Assembly: GCA_944452925.2 (NCBI GenBank)
Contig: OX101808.2
Coordinates: 14,383,762-14,447,761, forward strand
DNA: 64,000 nt
Direction of reading: 5' to 3'
Source: Chrysolina oricalcia
Lineage: Eukaryota > Arthropoda > Insecta > Coleoptera > Chrysomelidae
Part shown: positions 1 through 12,369 of the stretch, one piece after another
How positions within the stretch are numbered: position 1 is the first letter of the stretch
Layout: each line of letters begins with the position of its first letter
Made by a program: the position numbers and the translations under genes
The notes under the pieces: generated by a model
Database searches by the model: none
Seen by the model: only the letters and a program-made list of their open reading frames with translations
Told to the model about the DNA's origin: nothing

Positions 1-190
1 ATCAAATGCGTGCGGTCCTGTGGGTTGTGGAAAGATCATAGTCTATCGCTACCTCCTCTCTTCTCTCTTCCCCGCAGCCCGCGCGCCAACAAAATGAGCG
101 ACTTCAAAACAATCTGTGTTTTAGTTATGGCAATGCTGTATTTATATGATATTTTACGTCCATGGGGTACAGCCATAGAAATATATATCA
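1..190. other. Unassigned left flank
   Basis: No gene is recognised. The stretch has a short pyrimidine-rich run and a GC-rich patch around 75-90, then becomes AT-rich. The segment near 173-190 (ccatagaaatatata) also precedes the second copy of the adjacent element near 62476, so it may be a preferred target sequence or an outer part of the element. Confidence 0.4.
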
Positions 191-2277
191 TATACTTACT
201 CTAGAATGCTAATCCTCATGTCAAAAGTGTTGTAAATAGTTCGGGCTAGTCCGCAATGCGCATGCGCGTCATCAGCGATTTTTGTAACAGGCCCGGTTTT
301 AGTAAAATATTATGGTACTTGTGAAGATTACCAAATGTTAATTCTGAATCTCGAAGAATAAGGTTGGAAATCACATTGTACTTATACTTGTTATTTGTAT
401 TTGGCCGATTTGAATACATATTTTCACATATTTATGATCCCAAATATTCAGCAAAGGCCATAAGAAAGTAGAGTACGGTTATTATTATTATTTATCGCTC
501 TGAAGCGACTGATTTTTGGTATCACATTCACTTTTCAGCTGTAGTTAACCAGCAAAAACCTACGGAACCACCCCAAATCGTCGGTGCACTGGATTGGAAA
601 ATAAATTGAAAGTACAAAAAACCATGTAAATTTATTTCAGCTAATATCATGAATAATTTCAACTCAAATTGGATTTATAAAATTGAATGCTTGGAAGCTC
701 GAGGTTTTCTTACTAGAACGATCCATGTCTAAATATGCAACTGCATTTAATTTGAATAGGGTATTTCTGGTTGTACTACCTTAGTGCAATTTCCACAATG
801 GGGGTGCATGAAAAAGTGAGGCCAGAAGCATTTTCCTTACCATCAAAGAAAAGCACTTCAATATTGACATTAATTTTCTGAGGCGATTCTGTGTATGTTT
901 AGTACTTTTTATAGGAATCTAGAACTCATAATATAACCGGTGTGGCCGAAAGTTGTATCACTCGCCATGCATGCTTACGCAGACACAGTATTGGTACAGC
1001 ACTAGGTTTCAAATTATTCTATTGTCCTTTTCACATGAATCTTCATGAGGAAAATGTCTGCCACAAATTACAATTTTCTCACTCAAATGTTCTGCTGGGG
1101 TCTCTCCTTGAAAACAATAACCAAAAATCATGCCTTTTTTGTCAAGCTAAAATAATGTTTATGCACTAGCCGGGCGTAAAGTGGCACTTTACCGCCCGTG
1201 GGCGCATTATGGCCCGGCGGGCCGTAAAGTAAACAAAATTCTCAAATTGTCTGTACTCACACATCATTTCATACAATTCCTAACACGACTTAGAATCATT
1301 TCAGTTCAATAGAGCAATACTCTTTCTAACATTTGTTCATAATCGTTGGCAATTTTTTCGGTGATGATCTATTTATTTGAAATAGATTCTCCAATATAGC
1401 AGTCAGCTACTATAGTTTCACATGCCTCATATTATGTTACCCTTAATTATTGTATGCATAATATGTAGACCATTGCAATTCAAGTCAGTATTTGTGATTC
1501 GCGCTATAAAACCGCTAGTGCATAAAATTTTGTATGTATCACGTGCGTAAAATGCGTTTGAGGCCTTCGGCGTGTGATGGCCCTCGGCTAACGCCATCGG
1601 GCCATCATTCACGCCGCAGGCCATAAACGCCTACTTTACGCCCTTGATACATAAATAACTATTATGCTATTTTGAGCAAAATTTCATTATCTACCAAAAA
1701 TTTCAGGTATTTTACCTTTACACAACACTAAACAGTTCATTGTTTATTTGTAGGAAGAAACGGCTTTATTAGAAATTGTCTTTAAAGGAACAAGATTAAA
1801 GCAAATTCACGAATGATGAAAGAATAATCAACGACAACAAACACCACACAAAACAACAAGAGAAAACCTGAAATTCTAAAAACCGTCTCTGATCTCTGAC
1901 AAGAGTGACAGATCTTAGTGACAAGTCTTCCTGTTGATGGAAAAGCACTGTTGCACTGTCATTATAATTACAGTAGCATAGGGTACATTATTGTTTCAAA
2001 TAAGATTCTTTCGCGCCTAAAATTCGGAGTAATCTATCTCTGATAGGTTCTTTTCGGTTTTAAAAAGTCCTAAATGCGCTATAAAATTTTTCTCTTTCAA
2101 ATGTCATGTGTTTATAACAAAAAATTCTGAATTGGAACACCAAATTATTTTCAAACTTGGCAACGAACTACCCAAACTACACTGATGACGAGCATGCGCA
2201 CATCGTAAACGGGTCGCATACGCGGCATGCTTTTCGCCCTGAAAATTGGCGGGATAAGCATTCTAGAGTAAGTATAT
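191..2277 (+). mobile_element. 2.1-kb TIR element, copy 1
   Basis: The ends are inverted: 191-216 starts tatacttactctagaatgct, and its reverse complement lies at about 2252-2277. The same sequence in the same orientation begins again at 62497, which confirms it as a dispersed element. The body contains conserved blocks such as a gcgcatgcgc palindrome near 258 and a second one near 2193. No transposase is visible; a 73-codon frame in copy 2 (62985-63206) is broken in copy 1, so it is probably non-autonomous. Copy 1 differs from copy 2 mainly by the 1165-1661 insertion. The superfamily is not recognised. Confidence 0.7.
1165..1661. mobile_element. 497-bp palindrome-rich insertion with 6-bp target duplication
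   Basis: Comparison with the copy at 62497-64000 shows extra DNA here. TTATGC flanks it on both sides (1159-1164 and 1662-1667), which is consistent with a 6-bp target-site duplication. Both ends are GC-rich and full of short palindromes: 1172-1225 has ggcgtaaagtg facing cactttaccgcc, and 1558-1625 has paired ggcc, gccg and cggc stems. No protein is evident. It shares the GTAAAGT...ACTTTAC hairpin style with repeats near 10.1, 11.9, 27.0, 28.2 and 48.8 kb. Confidence 0.6.
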
Positions 2278-3214
2278 AATATACAGGGTGGGTCACGGTC
2301 GATGGTACCTTAGACGTTTACGGAGAACGGGACATAGGATCATTCTGAAAATTTGGTTTCTCAAGTTGCTCTTTTCAGCAATGCAGCGTTGCCGCTTATA
2401 CCAGAAAGTAGCAGCATCTTTGTTATTTCAAATGGGTCGCCCTGTGTATTACCGCATTTTTGAACTTGTCATTCCTTTCTGATTATTTCGGCATCTCACT
2501 CCCCTATACCTATCTCTAACGGTTTTTGAGATATTGGTTATTCCATATTTTTTATCCAAAACATAGCTCGAATTGAATGTTTATTTCTGCGGTATTTGGA
2601 TTCTTAGGAAAATGCAATTTTGTGTTTAGTTCATCAAGATCATGTACATTGATTCTGTATAGAGAAGTTTGTTCTGCGTTATACAGGGTCGTTCAAAATT
2701 CGTGATCTTACTGCTAGATTTGAAAAGGGTTGAAAGTGCGTTTTTTTAAATGGAACATCCTGTATATTATGAAATATCCTGAAGAATTCCTTTCGAATTG
2801 ATAGATCATGTTCCTATACCTAAATAGCCAGAATTCCGAGATAATAGCAATTTTCACTTGTAATCTCCCAAGTGCTTGAATTATTGTCGGAAATTTTTCG
2901 AGTACATGAATTTTTTGAAATTTTTTTGAAATTTCCTTTTGTTCATTGGTTGTAAATCAGGGTACATTTCATTGAATTTTCTGCACGTTCTTGCTATAAT
3001 TCCCTCACATTTTCCATGAAGAATAAACAATTTCATCAGAACTTCGTTTGAATGGTTATTTCCCTCCATTTCAATTATTTTTGAGTCACTTTCGTTAAGA
3101 AACACACAACGGTATTATTAATAGTGCACCAATTGTCAAATTTTCATAATGTCATGTACCATCATGACATTTAATAGCCATCTTAGATGAATATGAGAAA
3201 AATAAATTGATTTT

Positions 3215-3360
3215 TTTTTGAAAATTTCACACCTTACTTTTGTAGCCAATCAAAAAATTCTTTCTTATTTAGATGCCATGGCAACCCTAAAAACTTCCAG
3301 AAATTGGGTACCCTGGGCGAAATTAATAAGTGGAAATTTTTATGTCAAACATTTGACATG
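3215..3360 (-). repeat. Dispersed GTTGCCATGG repeat, copy 1
   Basis: On the minus strand this has the order aaaatttccac, gttgccatgg, tgattggct, aggtgtgaaattttc. The same order occurs on the plus strand at 58805-58955 and 61440-61566. It is probably the terminal part of a DNA transposon (see 60494-61566). Confidence 0.55.
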
Positions 3361-3548
3361 TGACAAGTTGATATTTTGCTTTAATGTACAAATGGAGGTA
3401 TAGTTTTCATATGAAAGGAGATAATTATGTATTTACTAGATATTTGGTATGTGTATATTTTCTGCACGATTATTGCAGAAATTGTCAATTCTGAAATCAT
3501 ATTTCAGAAGAAGTTGAATACACCATTTGTCACAAGTTTTTATCACAA

Positions 3549-3614
3549 GTCCCGTAGCTCAGCGGTAGTGTTGCGGCCTATGAGTCACTAGGTCGATGGT
3601 TCAATATTTTTTTT
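3549..3614 (+). repeat. tRNA-like sequence (SINE head or tRNA pseudogene)
   Basis: An A-box-like tagctcagcggt (3555-3566) is followed about 28 bp later by a B-box-like gatggttcaat, then an 8-T run (3607-3614) able to stop RNA polymerase III. The acceptor stem is not convincing and the B box lacks the usual gttcgaatc core. A decayed tRNA or SINE head is more likely than a working tRNA. Confidence 0.4.
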
Positions 3615-4488
3615 GTTCCAAATTTAAACACAATTATTGATGAAAATTTTGTTAAGTATTTTACATATCAATATTTCATTGGTTATAAATAGTTCAGGTG
3701 AAACCATCGTTAGTTATTTCTTATGAATTGTTGGATGATTTTCATTTCTCGGTGAGAAATTTTCTTACCGAATCCCCCTCGTGCTTGAATTAATTGCCAT
3801 AAATTTATCTCGTACATGAAAATTCATGTACTCGAAAAATTTCCGGCAATAATTCAAGCACTTGGGAGATTACAAGTGAAAATTGCTATTATCTCGGAAT
3901 TCTGGCTATTTAGGTATAGAAACATGATATATCAATTCGAAGGGAATTTAGTCATCTTTCAGGATATTTCATAAGATACAGGATGTTACATTTGAAAAAA
4001 CGCACTTTCAACCCTTTTCGTATCTATCAGTAAGATCATGAATTTTGAATGACCCTGTATAACGCAGAACAAACTTCTCTATACAGAATCAATGTACATG
4101 ATCTTGATGAACTAAACACAGAATTGCAACTTCCTAAGAATCCAAATACCGCAGAAATAAACATTCAATTCGAGCCATGTTTTGGATAAAAAACAAGGAA
4201 AATAACCAATATCTCAAAAACCGTTAGAGATATGTATGGGGTAATATGAGGCAGAAATAATCAGAAAGGAATGACAAGTTAAAAAATGCGGTAAAATACA
4301 GGGTGACCCATTTGAAATAACAAAGATGCTGCTACTTTCTGTTATAAGCGGCAACTCTGCATTGCTGAAAATATTTTATATCGATAGACCAAGAGCAACT
4401 ACTTGAGAAACCAAATTTTCAGAATGATCCTATTTCCCGTTCTTCGTAAACGTCTAAGTTACCATCGACCGTGACCCATCCTGTATAT

Positions 4489-7379
4489 TTCTATGGGTAC
4501 AGCGCGCGGCTTCAACAAACTCATACGACACTTAAAAATTGTTGCCATGGTGAAGGTAAATGAAAGTACATCCACTTGCAAGCAGTTACGTTCTTATTTA
4601 TCAGACTGCCAAAACTGACATTTCCTATGAACGATTCTATACATGAGTTAAATTATCTTCAACATATAGTATTTTTACCCGCTTGAGAAAGCATCAGTCA
4701 TAAATACACCTGCGACGCGACGCTGCCTGTTATCTCTGAACCTCCTAATCCGCAGAGATTCTTCCCCGTCAATTACGCTCTCACTAACGCACGCATTGAA
4801 ATCTTCCGAGTGATACAGAGGCTGGAGAGGCTGTACGCTCCGCAGATAATCACGGGTCGCTTTTATAAGGAAAAAATATTTTGAATCCTCACAGACGATG
4901 CCGTTTATCTTGCTGGCGAAGCGTGAATGACTTTGCTAGATTTCATGGAATAATAATTGCCAGAGGTCTAGATTGTAACGGGGTGAGACAGAGGCGGTCA
5001 GGATAGAGGCGTGATGATGATTAAAATATTGTCTTTGAGGAAGAGTCCTGTGATATTCAGAAACCAAGAGTTAGGAATGAAAGGGAACATCTTTTTTCTT
5101 TTGAATCAATTCAAATGAGTTTGTAGAAGTGTTTTCCTCTGGCATAACTTCCAAATTATCGAAAAAAAGTCAAAGTTTGGTTGCGCATAATTTCTATTCA
5201 GCTGAAGTTAGCACGGTTATTCAATCTGCGCGATCACCAATTCCTAGTTAACCAGACAAATACCATTTGGGTATGATGCCAAAAGTGCTTCGAGCACTGA
5301 GCACTGAGCACTCTTGAAAACTGCTCCGAAATCTCAAGCCTGAGCACAGCTATATATTGGTTCGATGTTGATGTCTTATTTTACCAGGTGGAGTATCAAC
5401 ACAGCTACCTTTTATTCCATTCAACATCTTCAGCTGTCTTCAGTTCAATTTTTGGTATTGGCGCTGCTATCCTTATTGTAGGAAAATCTTGTTCCTGTCA
5501 ATTTTAAAAAAACTTTTTTTTACCATTTTTTATTATTGGTTTAAATCTATTTTCAATTATATCTTTATCAGTATCTTTATCTTTATCCATATAACATGGA
5601 GTGTAGAGTTTTGAGTTTTTTGCTATAACAGGTATTTCCTTTTGTTGTTTGGGAATGATTTTCTTGTATGATACCGATATTGAAATGATTCAGGAAAGTT
5701 GAAGACATTTTTTTAGTTTTTGGTGAAGGATGAGGTTGGTACTTTTCTGTTCGTTTCTCAAGGGTTAGTAGATTGGCTGAAGCATTTAGGTTGAAGAAAA
5801 AAAAATAGGGGTGGTTTACTATTTATTGCAATGTAAAATTCGCAAATTATCGCAAAACCCAAATCATGTTAAGTAGGTTAATTAATTTGATTCCAAGTAT
5901 CAATATGGATAATGAAAGAAGCACTGTAATAGTATGTAATTCTCTACTGAACTATGAAAGAGAAAGCTAACTAATTGCAGCTGTATTTGGCATTCTGGGA
6001 ACCGACTGGCAACGGCAATATGTGGGTATTTCATATTAATATATTCAACAAAGTTTGATAAATCTACTGGAGTGAATTCAAAGTAATTATTTGGACCATT
6101 ATAAAGATCGTTTCTGTATCGAAATATGAGTTTCACAGTTAGAAAATACTAGGGTAGAGTAGGGTAGGAAAGTAAAACTAATGAGAATGAAAATATTTAT
6201 TCATATAATACTCGTGTCATACCTCTTTTTGAAGGTCTCATCGAATTCTTTATGATCCTATCATTTTGCCTCATTATCCCTTTGTTGCTGAAATTAATTC
6301 GAAAATTTTAAAAGTGAAAAATAATGAGAATTTACGATAGAAACGTTCATTAACATAAGCTTCAGTGGAAATAAGACTTAAATAAACAAAAAATTAACAA
6401 ATTATCCTACAGGATGTGGTTACTACTGCTAACCACTAGCAACTAAATCGTGCAAAATTGCAAATTTTCAACTAAACAAATGCCTCAAAATTATCATTTT
6501 TTGTTTACAATGAACTGAAACTTGATTATTCTTTCATTTTGAATGAAACAACGCAAAACAGTACTTGTCTTTATCTAGGAAGAACCCAACTTGGCACGTT
6601 AAACATTTCCAAATTTTGGGCTCGAAACGCCATCAATTCGACATGATATAAATATCACTAAAGACTACCAAAACTCGTTGCAATCGGCAAGAAGAGTAAA
6701 AATGATGCGTAGGCAACACAATAAACACTGTGGCTACGATGTAAAACCGGTAGGAAAATAAAACTATGGCTATTAATAATGTGGTTTTCACTGATAACCA
6801 GTAGTCCTCAAAGGGTTATTTTGGTGACAACGAAATAACAGCTAATAATAATTTTGGAAATAGACTATAATTTTCTTGATAAAAACAGTAAATAATTAAA
6901 TTTTCAAGTTTGATAATCAGGCGTACCCATCAACTTTATCTTAAAATCTATTCAAAATGTCCGACATTAATTTTCGTGCAAAAATTAAAACACCCTGGTT
7001 TTCTTAGGCGTTACATTAGAGAAATAAAAATAATCTCATGCGCAGGAATCTTAGTATTCACCTACTGACATAAAAACTGCCAGAAAACATTCGTTTTTTT
7101 TTAGATTTTGTAGAAAAGAGTATGTCTTTGCAAAGTTCATTTACTAGACATTGTCGCACTTTTACCTACAGTTTTAGGATTACTACCGTTAGTTCGAAAG
7201 CTTATGGCGGAATTAGGGTTCACACTATAGCTGAGCGGGTCGAACTGGATTTTATATATTTCAAATAAACTGACTATGCGAAATAAAACGGCATGGAAAT
7301 TTGATGAAAGACTTTAGGATGGAAACGAGAAAAACGAGAAGTTTTTAGAAACTAAAACAGTGCAGGACCAAAAAAATTA
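4489..7379. other. No recognised gene
   Basis: AT-rich sequence with short frames only and no family I recognise. A small direct repeat of gagcactgagcactgagcact lies near 5290-5312. A 78-codon minus frame at 5900-6136 is isolated and unlike a known domain. Old unidentifiable repeats are likely. Confidence 0.4.
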
Positions 7380-7559
7380 TAGGGTTCTTGTCGTTAGCAA
7401 TGAAGGCATGCAAATCGCAGTGTTAGGGGACATTACAATGGATAACACATTGTGTACCAGGCAATTGTACGGAATTTCTGGCGTATTATGAACCAGTTTT
7501 ATGATTATGTTGAAGGCTTCCAAATTTCACTACCACATGATAAAATTGCTTCACGAACT

Positions 7560-8190
7560 CAAAATTTGTAGGAGAAATGAGTGAACGCTGTATTGACAAT
7601 CCGAATTTCCTGTACAATATCTGCTTTTCAGATAAATGTTTTTTTCCTCAACATGGATTGGTCAATCGACACAATTGTCGATACTGGAGAGGTTCTAACC
7701 CAAATTTATTAAGAGAATGCCATATTCAATATTCTCAAAAGTTGAATTCTGGCAGATATCTTAGGCAATAACATGATTGGGATATTCTTTTGAAAAGGCA
7801 ATCTGACTGGACAGATACATGTTACTTTGCTTCAAGAAAATATTGTTCCTAGAGGGAGGTCATTGACGAAGATAACATCTTGACATAAACTGATTTTCTT
7901 TAACCAAAAAGATGGAGCTCCACCACATTATGCAGTACCCGTTCGGCAATTCCTAAACGACAATTTAAGAGGACGTTGGATTGGTTATAGAGGATCTACC
8001 GAATGGCCTGTGAGGTCTCCTGATCTTTCCTCTTTAGACTTCTTTCACTGGGGCCATTTAAAGTCTGCAGTTTATAACACACAGCCTGCTTCTCTTCACG
8101 TTCTGCAGAAACGCATAAATGTAGAGTGTCAAAGAACAACTGCTAATATGTTGCAAAATGCCAGAATGTCAGAGAAGAGATAGAGAATTG
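7560..8190 (+). pseudogene. Decayed mariner-like (DDE_3) transposase
   Basis: The first part (7577-7771) encodes NFLYNICFSDKCFF and VNRHNCRYW, matching the region around the first catalytic aspartate of a large insect Tc1/mariner-like group. After frameshifts and stops the frame resumes near 7905 with DGAPPHYAVPVRQFL, then RWIGYRG, WPVRSPDL and LDFFHWGHLKSAVY, the region around the last catalytic acidic residues. It would normally cut and reinsert its own DNA, but no continuous frame survives. Related wrecks lie at 14640-15056 (+), 16950-17100 and 32468-32950 (-). No TIRs were identified around this copy. Confidence 0.75.
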
Positions 8191-10049
8191 ATGTTATTAT
8201 TGCATGAACAGTTTTTAGGATGAATTTGACTTGTACACCTGATTATTAAACTTAAAACTTCAATTATTTGGTATTTTCAGTAAGAAAGTAATAATAGTCT
8301 ATTTCCTGGATTATGAGGAGATGATGTCATTTCATTTATATATGAAATTGAAGGGTCATAAAATCCTCGATGATGCTTTCAAATGGAGGTATGGCATGAC
8401 CCCTTTCCTCTATTGAAATTTCCAAGGTTCAACAACTCCAAGCTGAAGGGTTGGAGCTATTGGGTGAGTAATGATGCTGGAAAATAGTTCCGCCTCAAAT
8501 GAAAAATCGACGTGTCAATGCGTTTTTCCTAAATTTTGATTACAAATCCTGAAAATTCAGGTGGAAAGTTTCCATATAAAAGAACGATACAGTAAGATCA
8601 GTATGAGTTTGTATGAACATAAAAATGACGAAATAAAAATAATATGATTATGTTTGCGGTAGGATTCAGGGATCAATAAATCGATGTATGGAGATCCTAT
8701 TATCCATCTTACTAATGAGATATTTTACTTGTTTTTTTAATGAGAATACGGTCGATGCGTTGCTTAGTTTGATGGGCAAGTGAGATGATTGAAACTTGAT
8801 GAAGTAGTAAAAGCCAAATGGAGTGAATGAATAATATGAGTTGTATGTTACGAATATTTGTTTTGGTTAAATTTGAGAGTGATTCCAATCGAGTGAACGA
8901 ACTTTTTTGTCAATCGAAAACATTATATCAGAAAATGTATCATAAACAATGCCCAATTTACGGAAAATTATTTTATTGCTTCTTATGGCAATATCGGCTA
9001 TCCCCCATGCCTACTCATAACAAGTAAGAAGTCATCAAATCACTGAGTATTGCAAAGTTCGACAATCTGATCCACGTTGTGAATGAAGTTTGGGAAATAT
9101 GAGATCACTGAGAGCTCTGGGGCCCTCCACGTTTTACGAGTTTTCGATTGGCATTCCCAAGAACACTCTACTTGTGGTATTGAAGATGAACGACAGATAT
9201 ATCTCAAGAACTTCCCCTTCGAATAGTTGAATGAGTTGGGTAAAGTTGTATTAAGTTATCCGTTATGGATTGGAAAGGGGAAACATTTGTACGTACGGTG
9301 CTCTAAAAAACGCCAAAAAAAAACAACTTTAACAATTTTACATGTAACAAGGAAATAGATAATTGGACCAAGCAATAGAGAATTTTTCCGCCACAAAATA
9401 AAAAACGCAAATGGCCTATACTAATTTTTATAAGATAGATCGTTAATGAAAACCCCAGTTTTCGCCCCAGCAAAATTGCTTTGTGAAATTTTTTAAACAA
9501 GCAATAGTGGTTTTTTTTTACATTTTTCGTGAAAATATCCACGTCATAGTTGAATGCCACTTTTAAAGCTTTTCATGAAGTAAAACCTCCCCTGAAAAAA
9601 CAAATCACCAAACCATAATTTTTTACCCAAACATAACCTAGCTTTCCAGTCATAATGTTGAAAAAATATTTTCCCAAAGAAAAAAATTACAGAAGTATTA
9701 TTCACTCGATAACTTGGATGAACCAAAACATATTTTTCGATTTCCATGCACCAAATTATGATACTTTATAACTGAAGAGATATAAAACATACTTACTCAA
9801 ATGATAGATCTTTCGTACAAACCGTGACAAAACGCTTTCCCAAATTTAGGACCTCACAATTGCAAGAAAAATAAGTATTCATCACCGGAATCTAAAAGAC
9901 AAACTTTCGTCGGTATTTGTACTTGAGAACAATAAGCGCTATCTGTTAACAAAATGCGCAAAAACAGATTTATGATGAATAAATAGCATTGTGCTATTTT
10001 CACGTTACCAAATGTTCTGACTCCAATAACACTATCAAAATATAATTTT
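8191..10049. other. No recognised gene
   Basis: AT-rich, with only short frames. The minus-strand frames at 9303-9747 are dominated by poly-T/A runs and resemble no family. Nothing else is supported. Confidence 0.4.
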
Positions 10050-10249
10050 TCTACGACAGTGCGTAAACTAAGCTTTTACGCACTGCTGACAGTGCGTAAA
10101 GTAATACTTTTTCGCACAAATGCGTAAAAAATCACCTGTGCATAAAATCATCAACAAGTAATTTTTAGACACTGTTCGTGCATTGATGCATTTTTGAAAA
10201 ATACAGTATTTTGCGTCAAATATAACTCGGAAGTCTTTATTTGATAATT
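10050..10249 (+). repeat. Hairpin-rich repeat X, copy 1
   Basis: It contains repeated gtgcgtaaa / tttacgcac segments that pair with each other, then an AT-rich tail with a stretch ending ataactcgg. The same sequence lies inverted at 27938-28115. A LINE has inserted at its right end at GATAATT (10243-10249). Confidence 0.65.
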
Positions 10250-11792
10250 CATATTTATTTATTTATTGAATAATCTCCATACAGGCCTGACGACCTAATT
10301 ACATGGATAGTATTTCTGCAAATAACATATATTCACACATGTGAACTGAACTATGAAACTAAATATTATACATTATATGAATGATTGGTGGTTTTGGAGG
10401 GGGGTGAACACTCAACAATATATTATATACACATATATATCATACAGAAATATTATTAATATGATCAAATACTATATTACGAAATTGATCGTATGATAAA
10501 TTCCAATCCAATGATATTAGAGAATTGATGTTATTGGCTGCGCGAAGTATGTTTACGAGGGGAGCTCTTGTGGTAGTTGAAACTAAAGGGATATGAAACA
10601 TTGATTTTGTTCGAGTGCGTCGTGAAGGGACATTAAATGATATTAAGGACAAAATTTCTGGAGAATTTATTTGGTTATTGATTATTTTGTACAGAAATAG
10701 CATCAGTGATAAATTTCTTCTACTTTCCAGAGAAGTAATCCTAAATTCTTCACGGAGTTGGCTGGATCTGATAGTAGTATAGTCTGGTGAGATGTGGTAT
10801 TTTTTGTAATACAAGTATCTTAGTAATTTATTTTGAGTTTTTTCCAATCTTCCGAGTACTGTTTGACATTCACCATGCCAAATGATACAAGCAAACTCCA
10901 ATTTTGGACGTACTAGTGAATGAAAAAGTATTTTGATCGTCCGTATGCTGAAAGAAGACGTCTGTCTTATTATAAATCCCAGCATTTTATTTGCCGATTT
11001 GACTATAGTTTCAATGTGCTTAGAGAATGATAATTTATTATTATATTTGACACCAAGATCTTTCACCTCCGTATATCTCCTCAATGATTCAACATTCATT
11101 TTGTAATCAAAATCGATGGGGTATTTTTGCCGTGTTATTGTAATGACAGAGCATTTACTTATATTAAAGTTTAATTTAAATTTTACGCTCCACTCAAATA
11201 TACTATTGATATCTTTCTGAAGCGCTACACAGTCTCTAACTGTTTGAACTTGTTTGAAAATTTTCAGATCATCAGCAAAAAGTAGACACTTGGAGTATTT
11301 AATCACTGTTGGAAGATCATTGATAAATAAAAGAAAGAGCAATGGGCCCAAGTTAGATCCCTGTGGTACCCCTGAGGCTGCTAGAAACTTACCAGAAGTG
11401 TTTCCATTATGTTTTATTATACAGTATCGATCTCTCAAATAATTTGTGAATATTTTCAACATATTTGTTGATAAGCCATGTTTGTTGAGTTTTTGTAATA
11501 GACAGTCGTGATTCACTTGATCGAATGCTTTGCTAAAGTCTGTAAATATAGTGTAGAGTTGTTGTGTTTTTTCCAAAGTTTCATTCGCATAATTGGTAAA
11601 TATAAACAAGTTAGTGTTTATCGATTTTTTAGCCATAAAACCATGTTGTTGTTCGGCAATAACATTTTCTACATGACCATACAATTTGCAGTAAATGACC
11701 TGTTCAAAAAGTTTAGAGGGTGAGCACATGATGGAAATACTTCTGTAATTTTCCAAATCCCATTTATTACTGGATTTATGAATTGGAGTACA
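10250..11792 (-). mobile_element. 5'-truncated non-LTR retrotransposon (LINE 1)
   Basis: The element reads leftwards. It begins inside the reverse transcriptase fingers near 11792 and ends in a short 3' UTR with a TAAATAAATA-type tail near 10250-10275. GATAATT occurs at both flanks (10243-10249 and 11793-11799), which fits a 7-bp target-site duplication. The flanks are hairpin repeats X and Y, so it landed between them. 5' truncation is usual for target-primed reverse transcription. Confidence 0.75.
10440..11792 (-). CDS. LINE reverse transcriptase, C-terminal ORF2 fragment
   Basis: An uninterrupted frame of about 450 codons enters open from the truncated 5' edge, so no native start exists. 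It reads through ENYRSISIMCSPSKLFEQV (RT fingers), FTDFSKAFDQVNHD (motif with the first catalytic Asp), SGVPQGSNLGPLLFLLFIND, and the FADD catalytic box near 11270. The thumb (DLGVKYNNKLSFSKHIE) and a C-terminal LEFACIIWHGE region follow. The endonuclease and ORF1 are absent. The gene would copy LINE RNA at nicked target DNA. The intact frame argues for a fairly recent insertion. A Jockey/CR1-like affiliation is plausible but not tested. Confidence 0.85.
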   Translation of the reverse strand, partial: CTPIHKSSNKWDLENYRSISIMCSPSKLFEQVIYCKLYGHVENVIAEQQHGFMAKKSINTNLFIFTNYANETLEKTQQLYTIFTDFSKAFDQVNHDCLLQKLNKHGLSTNMLKIFTNYLRDRYCIIKHNGNTSGKFLAASGVPQGSNLGPLLFLLFINDLPTVIKYSKCLLFADDLKIFKQVQTVRDCVALQKDINSIFEWSVKFKLNFNISKCSVITITRQKYPIDFDYKMNVESLRRYTEVKDLGVKYNNKLSFSKHIETIVKSANKMLGFIIRQTSSFSIRTIKILFHSLVRPKLEFACIIWHGECQTVLGRLEKTQNKLLRYLYYKKYHISPDYTTIRSSQLREEFRITSLESRRNLSLMLFLYKIINNQINSPEILSLISFNVPSRRTRTKSMFHIPLVSTTTRAPLVNILRAANNINSLISLDWNLSYDQFRNIVFDHINNISV

Positions 11793-11799
11793 GATAATT

Positions 11800-11990
11800 A
11801 AACATTCAAATAAATGATATAATTGCTACAATTTGGCAATATAATAACTGTCGAAGAAAAAACTTTGTATGAAACACTTTCGTAAAAGGCTTTTTTGTAC
11901 TCGCCTGTTAAACTTCACGCTCATACAAAAAAGTCCCACTTTACGAGCTTATATCATAATTAGCTATTTTATACAAACGTCAAAAAATGG
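11800..11990 (-). repeat. Hairpin-rich repeat Y, copy 1
   Basis: The reverse complement of this region matches 26930-27115: a gctcgtaaagtgggac start, a gtatgagcgtgaagtt block and a cttcgacagttattata end. It contains self-pairing cgtaaa/tttacg steps. Before the LINE insertion it adjoined repeat X. Confidence 0.65.
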
Positions 11991-12369
11991 CAAGGTTCGC
12001 GCATTGACAACAATATGTGAAGTGAACCTTTTTAAATTTTTCATGTAAACTATTTGGGATTTTTATATTTTAACCTTCAATCAAGCAAAAATCCAAGAAA
12101 TCATTTATTGTCAACAAATGCCATTTTAGTTCCATATACAGTTACAGTAATTACTTGATTTGGAAAAACATTTTAGGCCAGTTCAACACTATTTTTTGTA
12201 CTAAGCTAATCATATTACTTATTTTAGAACAATATTATTTGACGTTTGTAGAGAAAATGTTGTTTGCCACTCGTGCGCGAAATACCTTGGTGATCTCGAC
12301 TATTTTTTTAACTTGGCTGCGCCTCGTTGAAAAAATAAATTCTCGATCACCAAATTAATATTCCGCGCA
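11991..12369. other. No gene; one imperfect hairpin
   Basis: Mostly AT-rich. Near 12283-12354, ttggtgatctcga pairs with a reverse copy ctcgatcaccaa around an inner aac...gttg stem, giving an imperfect hairpin with a gctgcgcctcg loop. This resembles the hairpin repeats elsewhere in the window. Confidence 0.45.

Larger units (their letters stand above)
2279..4488. mobile_element. 2.2-kb foldback element
   Basis: The arm 2279-2915 reads as the reverse complement of 3817-4488 with a few percent mismatch, starting from atatacagggtgggtcac at the left. A spacer of about 900 bp lies between. The TIR family (acagggtg..., then cgatgg and agacgttt...gaac) recurs at 57852-59012, so both probably belong to one superfamily of non-autonomous DNA transposons. 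No intact protein is present; the 74-codon minus-strand frame at 2881-3105 does not resemble a known family. The spacer carries a tRNA-like stretch and a dispersed repeat that also occurs at 58.8 and 61.4 kb. Confidence 0.75.

Noticed and set aside
10..204. 64-codon frame at the left edge
   Set aside because: No motif, and it runs into the AT-rich flank and the start of the TIR element; openness is probably chance.
11254..11723. Plus-strand frames of 62 and 71 codons
   Set aside because: Antisense shadows of the LINE 1 reverse transcriptase.
11793..11828. Extension of the LINE 1 RT frame to 11826
   Set aside because: Beyond the apparent GATAATT duplication the frame stays open by chance in repeat Y, which matches 27.1 kb.
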